In this document: positions 27,028 through 36,261 of the stretch, one piece after another
Layout: each line of letters begins with the position of its first letter
Numbering within the stretch: position 1 is the first letter of the stretch
DNA from: Pseudomonas chlororaphis
Lineage (GTDB): Bacteria > Pseudomonadota > Gammaproteobacteria > Pseudomonadales > Pseudomonadaceae
Assembly: GCF_003731765.1 (NCBI RefSeq)
Contig: NZ_MOAL01000004.1
Span: 1,798,001-1,862,000 of the forward strand
DNA: 64,000 bases
Reading direction: 5' to 3'
Notes under the pieces: model-generated
Told to the model about the DNA's origin: nothing
What the model saw: only the letters and a program-made list of their open reading frames with translations
Databases searched by the model: none
Made by a program: the position numbers and the translations under genes

Positions 27028-27801
27028 ATGAGTTACGAAACCATCGTGCTGGAGATCAAGGACCGAGTCGGCCTGATCACCCTCAATCGCCCTCAGGCCT
27101 TGAACGCCCTCAACGCGCAGATCGTCAGCGAGTTGAACCAGGCCCTGGACCGCCTGGAAGCCGACCCGAAAATCGGCTGCATCGTCCTCACCGGTTCGAA
27201 AAAAGCCTTTGCCGCCGGCGCCGACATCAAGGAAATGGCCGAGCTGACCTACCCGCAGATCTACCTCGACGACCTGTTCAGCGACAGCGACCGTGTGGCC
27301 AACCGCCGCAAGCCGATCATTGCTGCGGTCAACGGTTTTGCCTTGGGTGGCGGCTGCGAACTGGCGCTGATGTGCGACTTCATCCTGGCCGGTGACAACG
27401 CCAAGTTCGGCCAGCCGGAAATCAACCTCGGCGTGCTGCCGGGCATGGGCGGCACCCAACGGCTGACCCGCGCCGTGGGCAAGGCCAAAGCCATGGAAAT
27501 GTGCCTGACCGGGCGTTTTATCGATGCCGTGGAAGCGGAACGTTGCGGCATCGTCGCACGCATCGTGCCGGCCGATGAGCTGCTGGACGAAGCCCTGAAG
27601 GTCGCCACCCTGATCGCCGGCAAGTCGATCCCGGTGAGCATGATGATCAAGGAAAGCGTGAACCGCGCCTTTGAAGTCAGCCTGTCGGAAGGTGTGCGCT
27701 TCGAGCGCCGGGTATTCCACGCGGCTTTCGCCACCCACGATCAGAAAGAAGGCATGGCCGCTTTTATCGCCAAACGCGACGCCCACTTCAAAGACCAATA
27801 A
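27028..27801 (+). CDS. fadB1x: enoyl-CoA hydratase
   Basis: Crotonase-fold hydratase, 257 aa from ATG 27028 (AGAAGGAG ribosome site). KKAFAAGADIKEM is the oxyanion/CoA motif; the two catalytic Glu lie in NGFALGGGCELALMCD and FGQPEINLGVLPGMGGTQRL. Completes a full beta-oxidation spiral within the operon, which ends at the terminator 80 bp on. Confidence 0.93.
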   Translation: MSYETIVLEIKDRVGLITLNRPQALNALNAQIVSELNQALDRLEADPKIGCIVLTGSKKAFAAGADIKEMAELTYPQIYLDDLFSDSDRVANRRKPIIAAVNGFALGGGCELALMCDFILAGDNAKFGQPEINLGVLPGMGGTQRLTRAVGKAKAMEMCLTGRFIDAVEAERCGIVARIVPADELLDEALKVATLIAGKSIPVSMMIKESVNRAFEVSLSEGVRFERRVFHAAFATHDQKEGMAAFIAKRDAHFKDQ

Positions 27802-27810
27802 ACCCATGCC

Positions 27811-27836
27811 CACGGTAGGCGCTGGCGTGCCAGCGA
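27811..27836. repeat. single REP-like half element
   Basis: GGTAGGCGCTGGCGTGCCAGCGAT matches one arm of the REP pairs at 29.5 and 35.9 kb; the partner arm is not seen. Confidence 0.5.
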
Positions 27837-27880
27837 TCGCCATTTCAAGGGCGCCGTCCAGCCTGTTCCTGCAGAGACAA

Positions 27881-27910
27881 AAAATCGCAGCGTGAGCTGC
27901 GATTTTTTTT
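27881..27910 (+). terminator. intrinsic terminator of the fad operon
   Basis: AAAATCGCAGC / GCTGCGATTTT 11-bp perfect stem, GTGA tetraloop and an eight-T tract. The strongest Rho-independent terminator in the window; the A-tract makes it bidirectional in form. Confidence 0.9.
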
Positions 27911-28032
27911 GCCTCGGCTGCACCTATGGCCGCACGGAGCCCTGTAGTCTGGGCACCTTTTATGGCTGATCTGTAACGGCAACTGACTGCCGTCGTGTCG
28001 AAGACCCGAGTCAAAGGGAGTGGACTGTTCTG

Positions 28033-29469
28033 ATGCACCGCATACTGTTGTTTATTGGCTGCTTGCCGCTACTCAGCCACTGGGTTCAGGCCGCTGAGCC
28101 GCCCCTGAATTCGGGTCGTTGCTTTGCCAGTGCCGCCACGCCCGTGACGGCCTATACCTCAGCCAGGAAGGCGTCCGCCATGACCGTTGACCCTCGCTAC
28201 CGAGCACCCACTGCTTCGCCTCGATTGGAAACCCTGGATGTGCTCAGTATCGGCCTGAGCCTGGATGTCTTTCGGCAGGGGCAGGTTTGGCAGGCGTTGC
28301 AGGAACAGAGTGGCAAGCAGGCACAAGCCCGGCAGGTAGGCAGCATCCTGCCCATGGACCCGCAGAAATACCCTCAGACCGCTGATGACAAGGACATGGC
28401 CTATGAAAAACGCCAAGCAGACGCATTGGAGTTGGGGTTAAGGGACTTTCTGGAGAAGTGGCCGATTCCCACGATAACGGTGGTTCGAGGGTGGGACCCT
28501 CAAGCCCCGAACCTGCGCTTTGCGCCTGAAAGAACGCGAAACAGTTTGTCTGTCATGGTCAATCACCTACGACCAACTGCCGGGCTCCATTGGCATCGTA
28601 TTCGTAATCTTCAGGACGGCATCCTGTGCACCGACACCCCCGAAGGCTTGATAGAAAACCTGTTCCAGCTGTTCGAACGTCACCCTGACCTGCCGGCTGT
28701 TTTGGTGTACGTCAAAGAAGGCTTCAGCATGTCGTACGCACTCTCCGCCAGAGGGGCTCCTCTGATCGGGGGGCCAGGGCCGCGTAAACCAGGCGAACTC
28801 ACCGACTCGATGGTCGCCCTGATCGTAGGCCGTCCCGAGCGTGTCGAGTGGCTGCGCTATTACGCCCCCTTCACCCAGGTCAACAAGAACAAAATCGATC
28901 CCGAATTCACCGGTTGGGGCTGGCGCAAACCTGCTGTCGAGTTTCAGCCGTCGGAGTTCATCCCGCAGCCCTGGACCGAGCGCGCCTTTGAGCAATGGGA
29001 CGCCTTGCCGGTACTGGCCAGGATTCATCGCCCGGTCACGGTTTCCCTGCTGCGACCCGACAACGGCGAGCGCCTGAAACACGAAGCCGTGACCGCACAA
29101 CTGGCCGCTGGTTGGAAAAAAGCCACTGAAGCCGTTGCGCCGGCACCGGCCCGGGTGTTTTACGACGGCGGCCCGAACAGCACGCCACTGGCCGAGTTGG
29201 TTCCCGCTCTCGGCGTCGCCCATGTCTCCCTGGACCTGCTCAATTCCGGCCAGAGCTACGACCTCAGCCAACGCCTGGGCGATACCGGCGCCGCTTCACC
29301 GTTCGTGGGCATTGCGCTGGCCACCATGGCCAGCTACCAGAATGCCGACACCAGTGTGGTGATGCCCCTGCGTCGCAAGAGCCAAGCGACGATCATCAGC
29401 GTGACCTCGCCAACCCCGGGTAAAAAGCCCGTGGGCAGTCAGCACTTTGCGGTGAAGTTACAGCCATAA
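28033..29469 (+). CDS. Tla3/DUF2875-like protein (T6SS lipase adaptor family), orphan
   Basis: 478 aa with signal peptide (MHRILLFIGCLPLLSHWVQA). Conserved blocks LDVLSIGLSLDVFRQGQVWQALQ, WTERAFEQWDALPVLARIHRPV and LGDTGAASPFVGIALATMASYQ match the DUF2875/Tla3 family, whose characterised member helps load or mature the type VI lipase effector TplE/Tle in the periplasm. No VgrG, lipase or immunity gene is adjacent. Codon use and GC are slightly lower in the first half than in the neighbours, which would fit acquisition. It stands alone between a terminator and a REP element. Confidence 0.75.
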   Translation: MHRILLFIGCLPLLSHWVQAAEPPLNSGRCFASAATPVTAYTSARKASAMTVDPRYRAPTASPRLETLDVLSIGLSLDVFRQGQVWQALQEQSGKQAQARQVGSILPMDPQKYPQTADDKDMAYEKRQADALELGLRDFLEKWPIPTITVVRGWDPQAPNLRFAPERTRNSLSVMVNHLRPTAGLHWHRIRNLQDGILCTDTPEGLIENLFQLFERHPDLPAVLVYVKEGFSMSYALSARGAPLIGGPGPRKPGELTDSMVALIVGRPERVEWLRYYAPFTQVNKNKIDPEFTGWGWRKPAVEFQPSEFIPQPWTERAFEQWDALPVLARIHRPVTVSLLRPDNGERLKHEAVTAQLAAGWKKATEAVAPAPARVFYDGGPNSTPLAELVPALGVAHVSLDLLNSGQSYDLSQRLGDTGAASPFVGIALATMASYQNADTSVVMPLRRKSQATIISVTSPTPGKKPVGSQHFAVKLQP

Positions 29470-29497
29470 ATCGCCGCTCCCTGCCAAACGGGGCTGT

Positions 29498-29580
29498 GTA
29501 GGAGCTGGCTTGCCAGCGATGGCGTCCCTAAGTGCAACATCAGGCTCAGGGGCTTCATCGCCGGCAAGCCGGCTCCTACG
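29498..29580. repeat. REP-like inverted pair
   Basis: GTAGGAGCTGGCTTGCCAGCGAT faces CATCGCCGGCAAGCCGGCTCCTAC across about 40 bp, a typical Pseudomonas REP doublet, between the convergent Tla3-like and acyl-CoA dehydrogenase genes. Confidence 0.85.
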
Positions 29581-29610
29581 GGTAGCTGTACGCAAATAAA
29601 GCGATCTTCA

Positions 29611-30762
29611 TCACAGCTGGTAATGCTTCAACTCGCGGGCAATCAGCAGGCGCTGAATTTCGCTCGACCCTTCATAGATCTGGGTAATCCGTGCGTCGCG
29701 GTAGTAACGCTCCACCGGATAGTCTTCCAGGTAGCCATAACCCCCATGGATCTGCATCGCTGAGGAGCAGACCTTCTCGGCCATTTCCGAGGCGAACAGC
29801 TTGGCCTGGGAGGCTTCCGACAGGCACGGTTTGCCGGCGCTGCGCAGGCGGGCGGCGTGGAGGATCAGTAAGCGCGCGGCGTTGAGCCGGGTGTGCATGT
29901 CCGCCAGCAGGTTGGCGATGCTCTGGTGCTCGATGATTGGCTTGTCGAACTGCACTCGCTCGCGAGAGTAGGCCAGGGCCGCTTCAAAGGCCGCGCGGGC
30001 GATGCCCAGGGCCTGGGCGGCGATGCCGATACGCCCGCCCTCCAGGTTGGACAGGGCAATGGCCAGGCCCTTGCCGCGCTCACCCAGCAGGTTGGCCTCG
30101 GGAATGCTGCACTGGTTGAGGGTCACGGCGCAGGTGTCGGAGGCGCGAATGCCCATCTTGTGTTCAGTACGGTCGACGATAAACCCGGGCGTGTCGGTGG
30201 GCACCAGGAACGCCGACAGGCCTTTCTTGCCCAGCTCCGGGTCGGTCACGGCGAATACTATGGCCAGCTTGGCGCGCTTGCCGTTGCTTACAAACTGTTT
30301 GGCGCCGTTGAGCACCCAATGACCGTCCCGCAACTCGGCGCGGGTGCGTAGGTTGTGGGCTTCGGAGCCCGCCTGGGGTTCGGTCAGGCAGAAGCAGCCG
30401 ATGGCGGCGCCGCTGGCCAATTGCGGCAGCCATTCCTGCTTTTGCGCCTCGGTGCCGTAGTTGAGGATCGGCCCGCAGCCCACGGAGTTGTGGATGCTCA
30501 TCAAGGCCCCGGTGGCACCGTCACCGGCGGAGATTTCCTCCACCGCCAGGGCGTAGGCGACGTAATCCATGTAGGTGCCGCCCCATTCCTCGGGCACCAC
30601 CATGCCCAGCAGGCCCAATTCACCCATCTTTGCCACCAGGCCATCGTCGATCCAGCCGGCTTTTTCCCAGGCCTGGGCGTGGGGGGCGATTTCGCCCCGG
30701 GCAAAATCCCGGGCCATGTCGCGGATCATTACCTGTTCTTCGGTCAACTCGATATCGTGCAT
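29611..30762 (-). CDS. acyl-CoA dehydrogenase (isobutyryl-CoA type)
   Basis: 383 aa. FCLTEPQAGSEAHNL, QIHGGYGYLEDYPVERYYRDARIT and catalytic Glu in QIYEGSSEIQRLL identify the family. Its gene starts 3 bp after the stop of the 3-hydroxyisobutyryl-CoA hydrolase, which points to valine catabolism (isobutyryl-CoA to methacrylyl-CoA). Similar in size and motif to the enzyme at 25.9 kb but clearly distinct. Confidence 0.9.
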   Translation of the reverse strand: MHDIELTEEQVMIRDMARDFARGEIAPHAQAWEKAGWIDDGLVAKMGELGLLGMVVPEEWGGTYMDYVAYALAVEEISAGDGATGALMSIHNSVGCGPILNYGTEAQKQEWLPQLASGAAIGCFCLTEPQAGSEAHNLRTRAELRDGHWVLNGAKQFVSNGKRAKLAIVFAVTDPELGKKGLSAFLVPTDTPGFIVDRTEHKMGIRASDTCAVTLNQCSIPEANLLGERGKGLAIALSNLEGGRIGIAAQALGIARAAFEAALAYSRERVQFDKPIIEHQSIANLLADMHTRLNAARLLILHAARLRSAGKPCLSEASQAKLFASEMAEKVCSSAMQIHGGYGYLEDYPVERYYRDARITQIYEGSSEIQRLLIARELKHYQL

Positions 30763-30765
30763 GGC

Positions 30766-31869
30766 TCAGCTCCCGCTGTGGTCGAAGCCGCTGAAGAAAC
30801 TCGCCACGTGCCCGGCATCCAGGGCCGGCAACGTGGGCGGATTCCAGCGCGGGGTCTTGTCTTTGTCGATGATCAGGGCGCGCACGCCCTCCATCAGGTC
30901 GCCGCGCTCGAACCATTGGCGGTCCAGGTGCAGCTCCAGGGCGAAGCATTGTTCCAGGCTCAACTGGCGGCCGCGCCGCAGCATTTCCAGGGTCACGGCC
31001 ATGGCCAGGGGCGAGCGGGTCAGCAGCAGGTCGGCGGTGCTGATGGCCCACTCACGGCTGTCGCCCAGGCTCACGGCACGCAATTGCTCAACGATGCTTG
31101 GCACATCGGGCAGCGCGAAGAAGTGATCGATGGCCGGGCGCAGCTCGGCAAGGGGCGCGTCGGGCAGGTGTTGCACACCCAGCTTGGCCAAGACGCCCTG
31201 CAGATCCTTGAGGGGCGCATCGCCCCATTTCAGGCCGTCCAGGCGCTGGTCCAGCAAGGCCAGTTTGTTGCTGTCCAAGTACCAGTCGGCGAGGCCGCAG
31301 TAGAGGGCGTCGGCGGCGCGGATCTGCACGCCGCTGACCCCCAGGTAAATGCCCAGCTCGCCAGGCACCCGGGGCAGAAAGTAACTGCCGCCCACATCCG
31401 GGAAATAACCGATGGCCACTTCCGGCATCGCCAGGCGACTGCGTTCGGTGACCACCCGCAGGTCGGCGCCTTGCACCAGGCCCATGCCGCCGCCAAGGAC
31501 AAAACCGTCCATCAGCGCCAGCACCGGTTTGCGGTAATGGTGCAGGGTCAGGTCGAGGGCGTATTCCTCGACGAAGAAGTCTTCGTGCAGGGTCTGGCCG
31601 TTCTTGAAACTGTCGTACAGCGAGCGAATGTCGCCACCGGCGCAAAACGCCTTCTCGCCGGCGCCGCGCAGCACCACGGCATGCACGTGCGGGTCCAGGG
31701 CCCAGGCGTCGAGCTGGCGTTGCAAGCTGCGCACCATGGGCAGGGTAATGGCATTGAGACCGGCGGGGCGGTTGAGGGTCAGGTGACCGATGTGGTTGCG
31801 GACCTCCACCAGCACATCGTCGTCGGCGGTGCGGGTGGCTGTCGCTGGGGATGAAACCTGAGCAGTCAT
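30766..31869 (-). CDS. 3-hydroxyisobutyryl-CoA hydrolase / enoyl-CoA hydratase-isomerase family
   Basis: 367 aa from ATG 31869 (CAGGGAGTTAG ribosome site). Crotonase fold with FCAGGDIRSLYD oxyanion motif and MPEVAIGYFPDVGGSYFLPR, whose Glu and Asp are the HIBCH catalytic residues. Hydrolyses 3-hydroxyisobutyryl-CoA in valine breakdown. First gene of a two-gene operon. Confidence 0.9.
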   Translation of the reverse strand: MTAQVSSPATATRTADDDVLVEVRNHIGHLTLNRPAGLNAITLPMVRSLQRQLDAWALDPHVHAVVLRGAGEKAFCAGGDIRSLYDSFKNGQTLHEDFFVEEYALDLTLHHYRKPVLALMDGFVLGGGMGLVQGADLRVVTERSRLAMPEVAIGYFPDVGGSYFLPRVPGELGIYLGVSGVQIRAADALYCGLADWYLDSNKLALLDQRLDGLKWGDAPLKDLQGVLAKLGVQHLPDAPLAELRPAIDHFFALPDVPSIVEQLRAVSLGDSREWAISTADLLLTRSPLAMAVTLEMLRRGRQLSLEQCFALELHLDRQWFERGDLMEGVRALIIDKDKTPRWNPPTLPALDAGHVASFFSGFDHSGS

Positions 31870-32296
31870 CACTAACTCCCTGCTTTTATTGTTCTTTATG
31901 GAAAAGCTCGCGCGCGAACCTGGCCGGATCGTAACAGTGCAAATTTGTCCCTTACAACCCCGAAACCTGCAGGTCGGCTGTGCATTTTTGCATGGTCGGC
32001 ACGGGTAAAGCGTAGCGCTTGCTCGCTCCAGGCCCTGTTTCAGACGCCTGACGACAGAATCGGCTGCCGAGGAGCCGTTATCAGCCGATCCGGGCTGTTT
32101 CGGCGGCTGCTTACGACACCTGAGGGGGGGCGTCTGTTGGCATTCTGGCACCGCGTTGCAAGGCGCATGCAACGTGCTCTGAACCTAACAAGAACCCTGT
32201 TGCGGCCAAAGCCGCATGAACTCTCTGCCCCTGTCAAAAGTGCGGTCGGGCCCTTGGGCCAGTCGCTATAACTCCAAATAATCCGGGACTCTGAAG
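31870..32296. other. divergent intergenic region between hydrolase and amino-acid ABC operon
   Basis: 427 bp with no supported gene. It should hold the promoters of both operons. A sigma-54-like TGGCAC...TTGCA (32146-32160) has the wrong spacing. Nothing else is clear. Confidence 0.5.
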
Positions 32297-33076
32297 ATGA
32301 ATAATAAATGGCTGGCTTTGCCGGTACTGGCGTTGGCGTTGTGCTCCCAAGGCGCTGTCGCCAAGGAGTGGAAGGAAATCCGTTTTGGCGTCAACCCCAG
32401 CTACCCGCCTTTTGAATCCACCACCGCCGATGGTGGCGTGCAAGGGTTTGGCGTGGATTTGGGCAATGCCATCTGCGCCGAGCTCAAGGTCAAGTGCGTG
32501 TGGGTCAGCAATGACTTCGACGGCCTGATCCCTGCACTCAAGGCCGGCAAGTTCGACGCCATCGAATCCTCGATGACCGTCACCGAAGCGCGCAAAAAAC
32601 AGATCGACTTCACCGACCGCCTTTACGCCGGCCCGACCGCCATCGTCACTCGCAAGGATTCGGGCCTGCAGCCTACCGGCGAGTCCCTCAAGGGCAAGAC
32701 CATCGGCTACATGCAAGGCACCATCCAGGAAACCTACGCCAAGGCCAAACTGGGTCCGGCCGGGGTCAAGCTGCGGGCCTACCAGAACCAGGATCAGGTT
32801 TACGCTGACCTGGTCTACGGGCGCCTTGACGCCTCGATCCAGGACAAGCTGCAAGCGCAGATGAGCTTCCTCACTTCGCCACAAGGTGCGGATTTCCAGA
32901 ACAGCCAGGGCATCAGTGACCCGCTGGTACCGTCGGAAATCGCCATTGGCATCCGCAAGGACCAGGACGAGCTCAAAGGCATGCTCAATGCCGCCATCAA
33001 GGCCCTGCACGAGAAGGGCATCTACGCACAGATCCAGCAGAAACACTTCGGCGATCTGGACCTCTACAACAACTGA
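32297..33076 (+). CDS. amino-acid ABC transporter substrate-binding protein
   Basis: Family 3 binding protein, 259 aa, signal peptide MNNKWLALPVLALALCSQGAVA. Mature start KEWKEIRFGVNPSYPPFES, ligand-binding DFDGLIPALKAGKFDAIESSMTVT and RKKQIDFTD are typical of the lysine/arginine/ornithine/histidine group. First gene of an operon with two permeases, an ATPase and an Lrp-type regulator. Confidence 0.93.
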   Translation: MNNKWLALPVLALALCSQGAVAKEWKEIRFGVNPSYPPFESTTADGGVQGFGVDLGNAICAELKVKCVWVSNDFDGLIPALKAGKFDAIESSMTVTEARKKQIDFTDRLYAGPTAIVTRKDSGLQPTGESLKGKTIGYMQGTIQETYAKAKLGPAGVKLRAYQNQDQVYADLVYGRLDASIQDKLQAQMSFLTSPQGADFQNSQGISDPLVPSEIAIGIRKDQDELKGMLNAAIKALHEKGIYAQIQQKHFGDLDLYNN

Positions 33077-33145
33077 TGCCCGACGCCGCCCCTGGATCGC
33101 TCGACGATCCAGGGTTTGGTGTGCGGCGCATTCAAGGTGATTGGC

Positions 33146-33871
33146 GTGAATACCTTCCTCAATTTTATCGGCCTGGACCTCTCGGTCTTGCAAGGCTATG
33201 GCCCGCTGTTGCTGCACGGAACCTGGGTCACCCTGAAACTCTCGGCCCTGTCACTGGTGGTGAGCATGCTCCTGGGCCTGCTGGGGGCGGCTGCCAAGCT
33301 GTCGCCGTTGCGCCTGCTGAACCTGCCCGCGGCCTTCTACACCACGCTGATTCGCGGGGTGCCGGACCTGGTGCTGATGCTGCTGATTTTCTACAGCCTG
33401 CAAGGCTGGCTGAGCAGCCTCACCGAGTTCATGGGCTGGCCCTTCATGGAAATCGACCCTTTTGTGGCGGGGGTCATCACCCTGGGTTTTATCTACGGTG
33501 CCTATTTCACCGAAACCTTCCGTGGCGCCATCCTCAGTGTGCCCCGGGGTCAGCAGGAAGCCGCGGCGGCCTTCGGCCTCAATCGCTGGCAGCGCTTTCG
33601 CTTCGTGGTCTTCCCGCAAATGATGCGCTTTGCCTTGCCGAGCCTGGGCAACAACTGGCTGGTGCTGCTCAAGGCCACGGCGCTGGTGTCGATCATCGGC
33701 CTGTCGGACCTGGTCAAAGTGGCCCAGGAAGCCGGCAAGAGCACCTTCAACATGCTGGATTTCCTGCTGCTGGCCGGCGCCCTGTACCTGCTGATTACCA
33801 GTGCGTCGAACTACGGGCTGCGACGGCTTGAACGGCGTTACAACCAAGGTGTGCGAGGACTGTCGCGATGA
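33146..33871 (+). CDS. amino-acid ABC transporter permease (HisQ type)
   Basis: 241 aa from GTG 33146 with AAGGTGA at the right distance; an upstream in-frame GTG at 33116 lacks a ribosome site. Five membrane segments and the loop AAAFGLNRWQRFRFVVFPQ. Pairs with the next gene to form the polar amino-acid channel. Its stop overlaps the next start by 4 bp. Confidence 0.9.
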   Translation: MNTFLNFIGLDLSVLQGYGPLLLHGTWVTLKLSALSLVVSMLLGLLGAAAKLSPLRLLNLPAAFYTTLIRGVPDLVLMLLIFYSLQGWLSSLTEFMGWPFMEIDPFVAGVITLGFIYGAYFTETFRGAILSVPRGQQEAAAAFGLNRWQRFRFVVFPQMMRFALPSLGNNWLVLLKATALVSIIGLSDLVKVAQEAGKSTFNMLDFLLLAGALYLLITSASNYGLRRLERRYNQGVRGLSR

Positions 33872-34578
33872 TCGAATTGATTCAGGAATACTGGCGTCCC
33901 TTTCTGTTCAGCGACGGCGAAAGCCTGACTGGGCTGGCCATGACCTTGTGGCTGCTGGTGGCGAGCATCGTCCTGGGGTTCTTCCTCTCGTTGCCCCTGG
34001 CGATCATGCGCACCTCGCGCTGTGCCCTGGTGCGCTGGCCGGTGCAACTGTTCACCTACGTGTTTCGTGGCACGCCGCTGTATATCCAGTTGCTGATTTG
34101 CTACAGCGGCCTCTACGGCATGGCGGCGATCCGTTCTCAGCCGCTGCTGGAAGCCTTTTTCCGCGATGCGATGAACTGCACCTTGCTGGCCTTCACCCTC
34201 AATACCTGCGCTTACACGGTGGAGATTTTTGCCGGGGCCATCCGCAGTATTCCCTACGGTGAAATCGAAGCCGCCCATGCCTACGGTCTGAGTGGCTGGC
34301 GCCTGTACTGGCGGTTGATCCTGCCGTCGGCCTTGCGCCGGGCGCTGCCGTTCTACAGCAATGAAGTGATCCTCATGCTGCACGCCACCTCCGTGGCCTT
34401 CACCGCAACCATTCCCGACATCCTCAAGGTGGCGCGGGACGCCAATGCCGCTACCTTCATGACCTTCCAGGCGTTCGGCATCGCCGGGCTGCTCTACCTC
34501 GGGCTGTCCTTCGCCCTGGTCGGCGGCTTTCGTCTGGCGGAGCGGCGCTGGCTGAGCTTCCTCGGGCCTGCCCACTGA
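33868..34578 (+). CDS. amino-acid ABC transporter permease (HisM type)
   Basis: 236 aa; overlaps the previous gene (ATGA), so translation is coupled. FRGTPLYIQLLICYSGLYG and the EAA loop IEAAHAYGLSGWRLYWRLILP are diagnostic of HisM permeases. Confidence 0.93.
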   Translation: MIELIQEYWRPFLFSDGESLTGLAMTLWLLVASIVLGFFLSLPLAIMRTSRCALVRWPVQLFTYVFRGTPLYIQLLICYSGLYGMAAIRSQPLLEAFFRDAMNCTLLAFTLNTCAYTVEIFAGAIRSIPYGEIEAAHAYGLSGWRLYWRLILPSALRRALPFYSNEVILMLHATSVAFTATIPDILKVARDANAATFMTFQAFGIAGLLYLGLSFALVGGFRLAERRWLSFLGPAH

Positions 34579-34645
34579 GTGCGTTCCACTTCCCTTATGT
34601 CTATCCAGAGCGCCGCCGTGGCCGGTGAAGCGCCAGGAGTGTTGC

Positions 34646-35407
34646 ATGTACAAATTGACCGTTGAAAATCTCTACAAGCGCTTTGGTGACAACGAGGTGC
34701 TCAAGGGCGTCTCGCTAAAGGCGCGGGCCGGCGACGTGGTGAGCATGATCGGCGCCAGTGGTTCGGGTAAGAGCACCATGTTGCGTTGCATCAACTTTCT
34801 CGAACGGGCCGATGAGGGCTTGATCGAACTGGACGGTGAGCGCATCGCCACCGGTTCCGCGCCCGGCGGCATGCGGGTCGCCAGCCCGGCGCAACTGCAG
34901 CGCCTGCGCACGCGCCTGGCCATGGTGTTCCAGCATTTCAACCTGTGGAGCCATCTGACGGTGCTGGAAAACATTATCCTCGCGCCGTGCCGGGTCCTGG
35001 GTGTCAGCCGCAAGGCGGCCGAGGAGAGTGCCCGGGCCTACCTGGACAAAGTCGGCTTGCCGCAGCGGGTGGCCGAGCAGTACCCGGCGTTCCTTTCCGG
35101 CGGCCAGCAACAGCGGGTAGCGATTGCCCGGGCGCTGGCGGTGGAACCGGAGATCCTGCTGTTCGACGAACCGACCTCGGCCCTGGACCCGGAACTGGTG
35201 GGCGAAGTGCTCAAGGTGATCCAGGCGCTGGCGGAGGAGGGGCGTACCATGCTGATGGTCACCCACGAAATGGGTTTTGCCCGCCAGGTGTCGAGCCAGG
35301 TGCTGTTTTTGCACCAGGGGCGTGTCGAGGAACAGGGCGACGCACGCATACTTGACCAGCCACAAAGTGAACGTTTGCAGCAATTTTTATCTGGCCGTTT
35401 GAAGTAA
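34646..35407 (+). CDS. amino-acid ABC transporter ATPase (HisP type)
   Basis: 253 aa from ATG 34646 (CAGGAGTG ribosome site). Walker A GASGSGKST, signature LSGGQQQR, Walker B LLFDEPTSALDPELV, switch His in VTHEMGFA. Drives uptake of a basic or polar amino acid. Confidence 0.94.
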   Translation: MYKLTVENLYKRFGDNEVLKGVSLKARAGDVVSMIGASGSGKSTMLRCINFLERADEGLIELDGERIATGSAPGGMRVASPAQLQRLRTRLAMVFQHFNLWSHLTVLENIILAPCRVLGVSRKAAEESARAYLDKVGLPQRVAEQYPAFLSGGQQQRVAIARALAVEPEILLFDEPTSALDPELVGEVLKVIQALAEEGRTMLMVTHEMGFARQVSSQVLFLHQGRVEEQGDARILDQPQSERLQQFLSGRLK

Positions 35408-35419
35408 AGGAAGGCATCC

Positions 35420-35899
35420 ATGGCGGACATCCGCGACCTGTCGATTGTGCTTGATCGGATCGATCAAGCGATCATCGAGGTGTTGCGCCACGAAGGGCGC
35501 ATCACCTACCAGAAACTCTCCGAGCGCGTGCACCTGACCCCCAGGCCCTGCCTGGAGCGGGTGCGCAAGCTCGAGCAGCTCGGGGTGATCCGCGGATATG
35601 GCGCGATCCTCGATGAAAAAAAGCTCACCCCGGGCCTGTCGTTGCTGGTGCTGGTGGCCTTGTCCAACCAAAGCGGGCGCGCGGCGCAAAAGGCCTTCGA
35701 GGCCAAGGTTCGTGGCTGCCCGCAAGTACTGGAGTGCCGCCTGATCAGCGGCGCCTTCGACTACAGCCTGCGCATGCGCTGCCGGGACATGGAGCATTAC
35801 CGCGTGCTCACTGAAGTCTGGTTCGACGACCCTGACCTGCACATCGACAAGCTGGTCAGCCATCCGGAACTGGCGATGGTCAAGACCACCATGGAATAA
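35420..35899 (+). CDS. Lrp/AsnC-family regulator
   Basis: 159 aa. N-terminal helix-turn-helix (IDQAIIEVLRHEGRITYQKLSERVHLTPRPCLERVRKLEQLGVI) and C-terminal ligand domain with GAFDYSLRMRCRDMEHY. 12 bp after the ATPase, so it is part of the transport operon and probably senses the imported amino acid. Confidence 0.93.
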   Translation: MADIRDLSIVLDRIDQAIIEVLRHEGRITYQKLSERVHLTPRPCLERVRKLEQLGVIRGYGAILDEKKLTPGLSLLVLVALSNQSGRAAQKAFEAKVRGCPQVLECRLISGAFDYSLRMRCRDMEHYRVLTEVWFDDPDLHIDKLVSHPELAMVKTTME

Positions 35900-36261
35900 C
35901 CCGCCCCCAGGCCCTGCTCCTACAAGATGAAATCGTTTGTAGGAGCCGGCTTGCCGGCGATAGGTCCGCCGAGTTTTGCATTGCCCTCAGGATTGCAATC
36001 GCTGGCAAGCCAGCGCCTACCGTTATCAAGGCCCTAATCACCCGCAAGGCTGTGTTCCCTGAAGACGCCTGCGTGCACGCCCGAAGTGGGCAACCTTCGT
36101 CGGCAACGCCGAGCGGCCCGTTGATCGAATGCGCCACGGGGGAGAACCGTGCGGTGTGCGCAGTCAGCCTGGCGGTGCCGTCACGGCAAATGCATGCCGC
36201 CTAGGCGCGCAGCGGGGCGGGCGCCGCTACAATGGCGCTCGACTTTTGCTCCCGAGGCAGT
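35900..36261. other. intergenic region between Lrp and LysR genes
   Basis: 362 bp without a gene; the left third is the REP pair at 35939-36020. The rest probably carries the LysR promoter, not clearly recognisable. Confidence 0.5.
35939..36020. repeat. REP-like inverted pair
   Basis: GTAGGAGCCGGCTTGCCGGCGATAGG faces CAATCGCTGGCAAGCCAGCGCCTAC about 32 bp apart. Same family as at 19.3 and 29.5 kb, again at an operon end. Confidence 0.85.

Noticed and set aside
32146..32160. Sigma-54-like TGGCAC...TTGCA upstream of the amino-acid ABC operon
   Set aside because: The GG and GC elements are 9 bp apart rather than the strict 10, so it should not work as a -24/-12 promoter.
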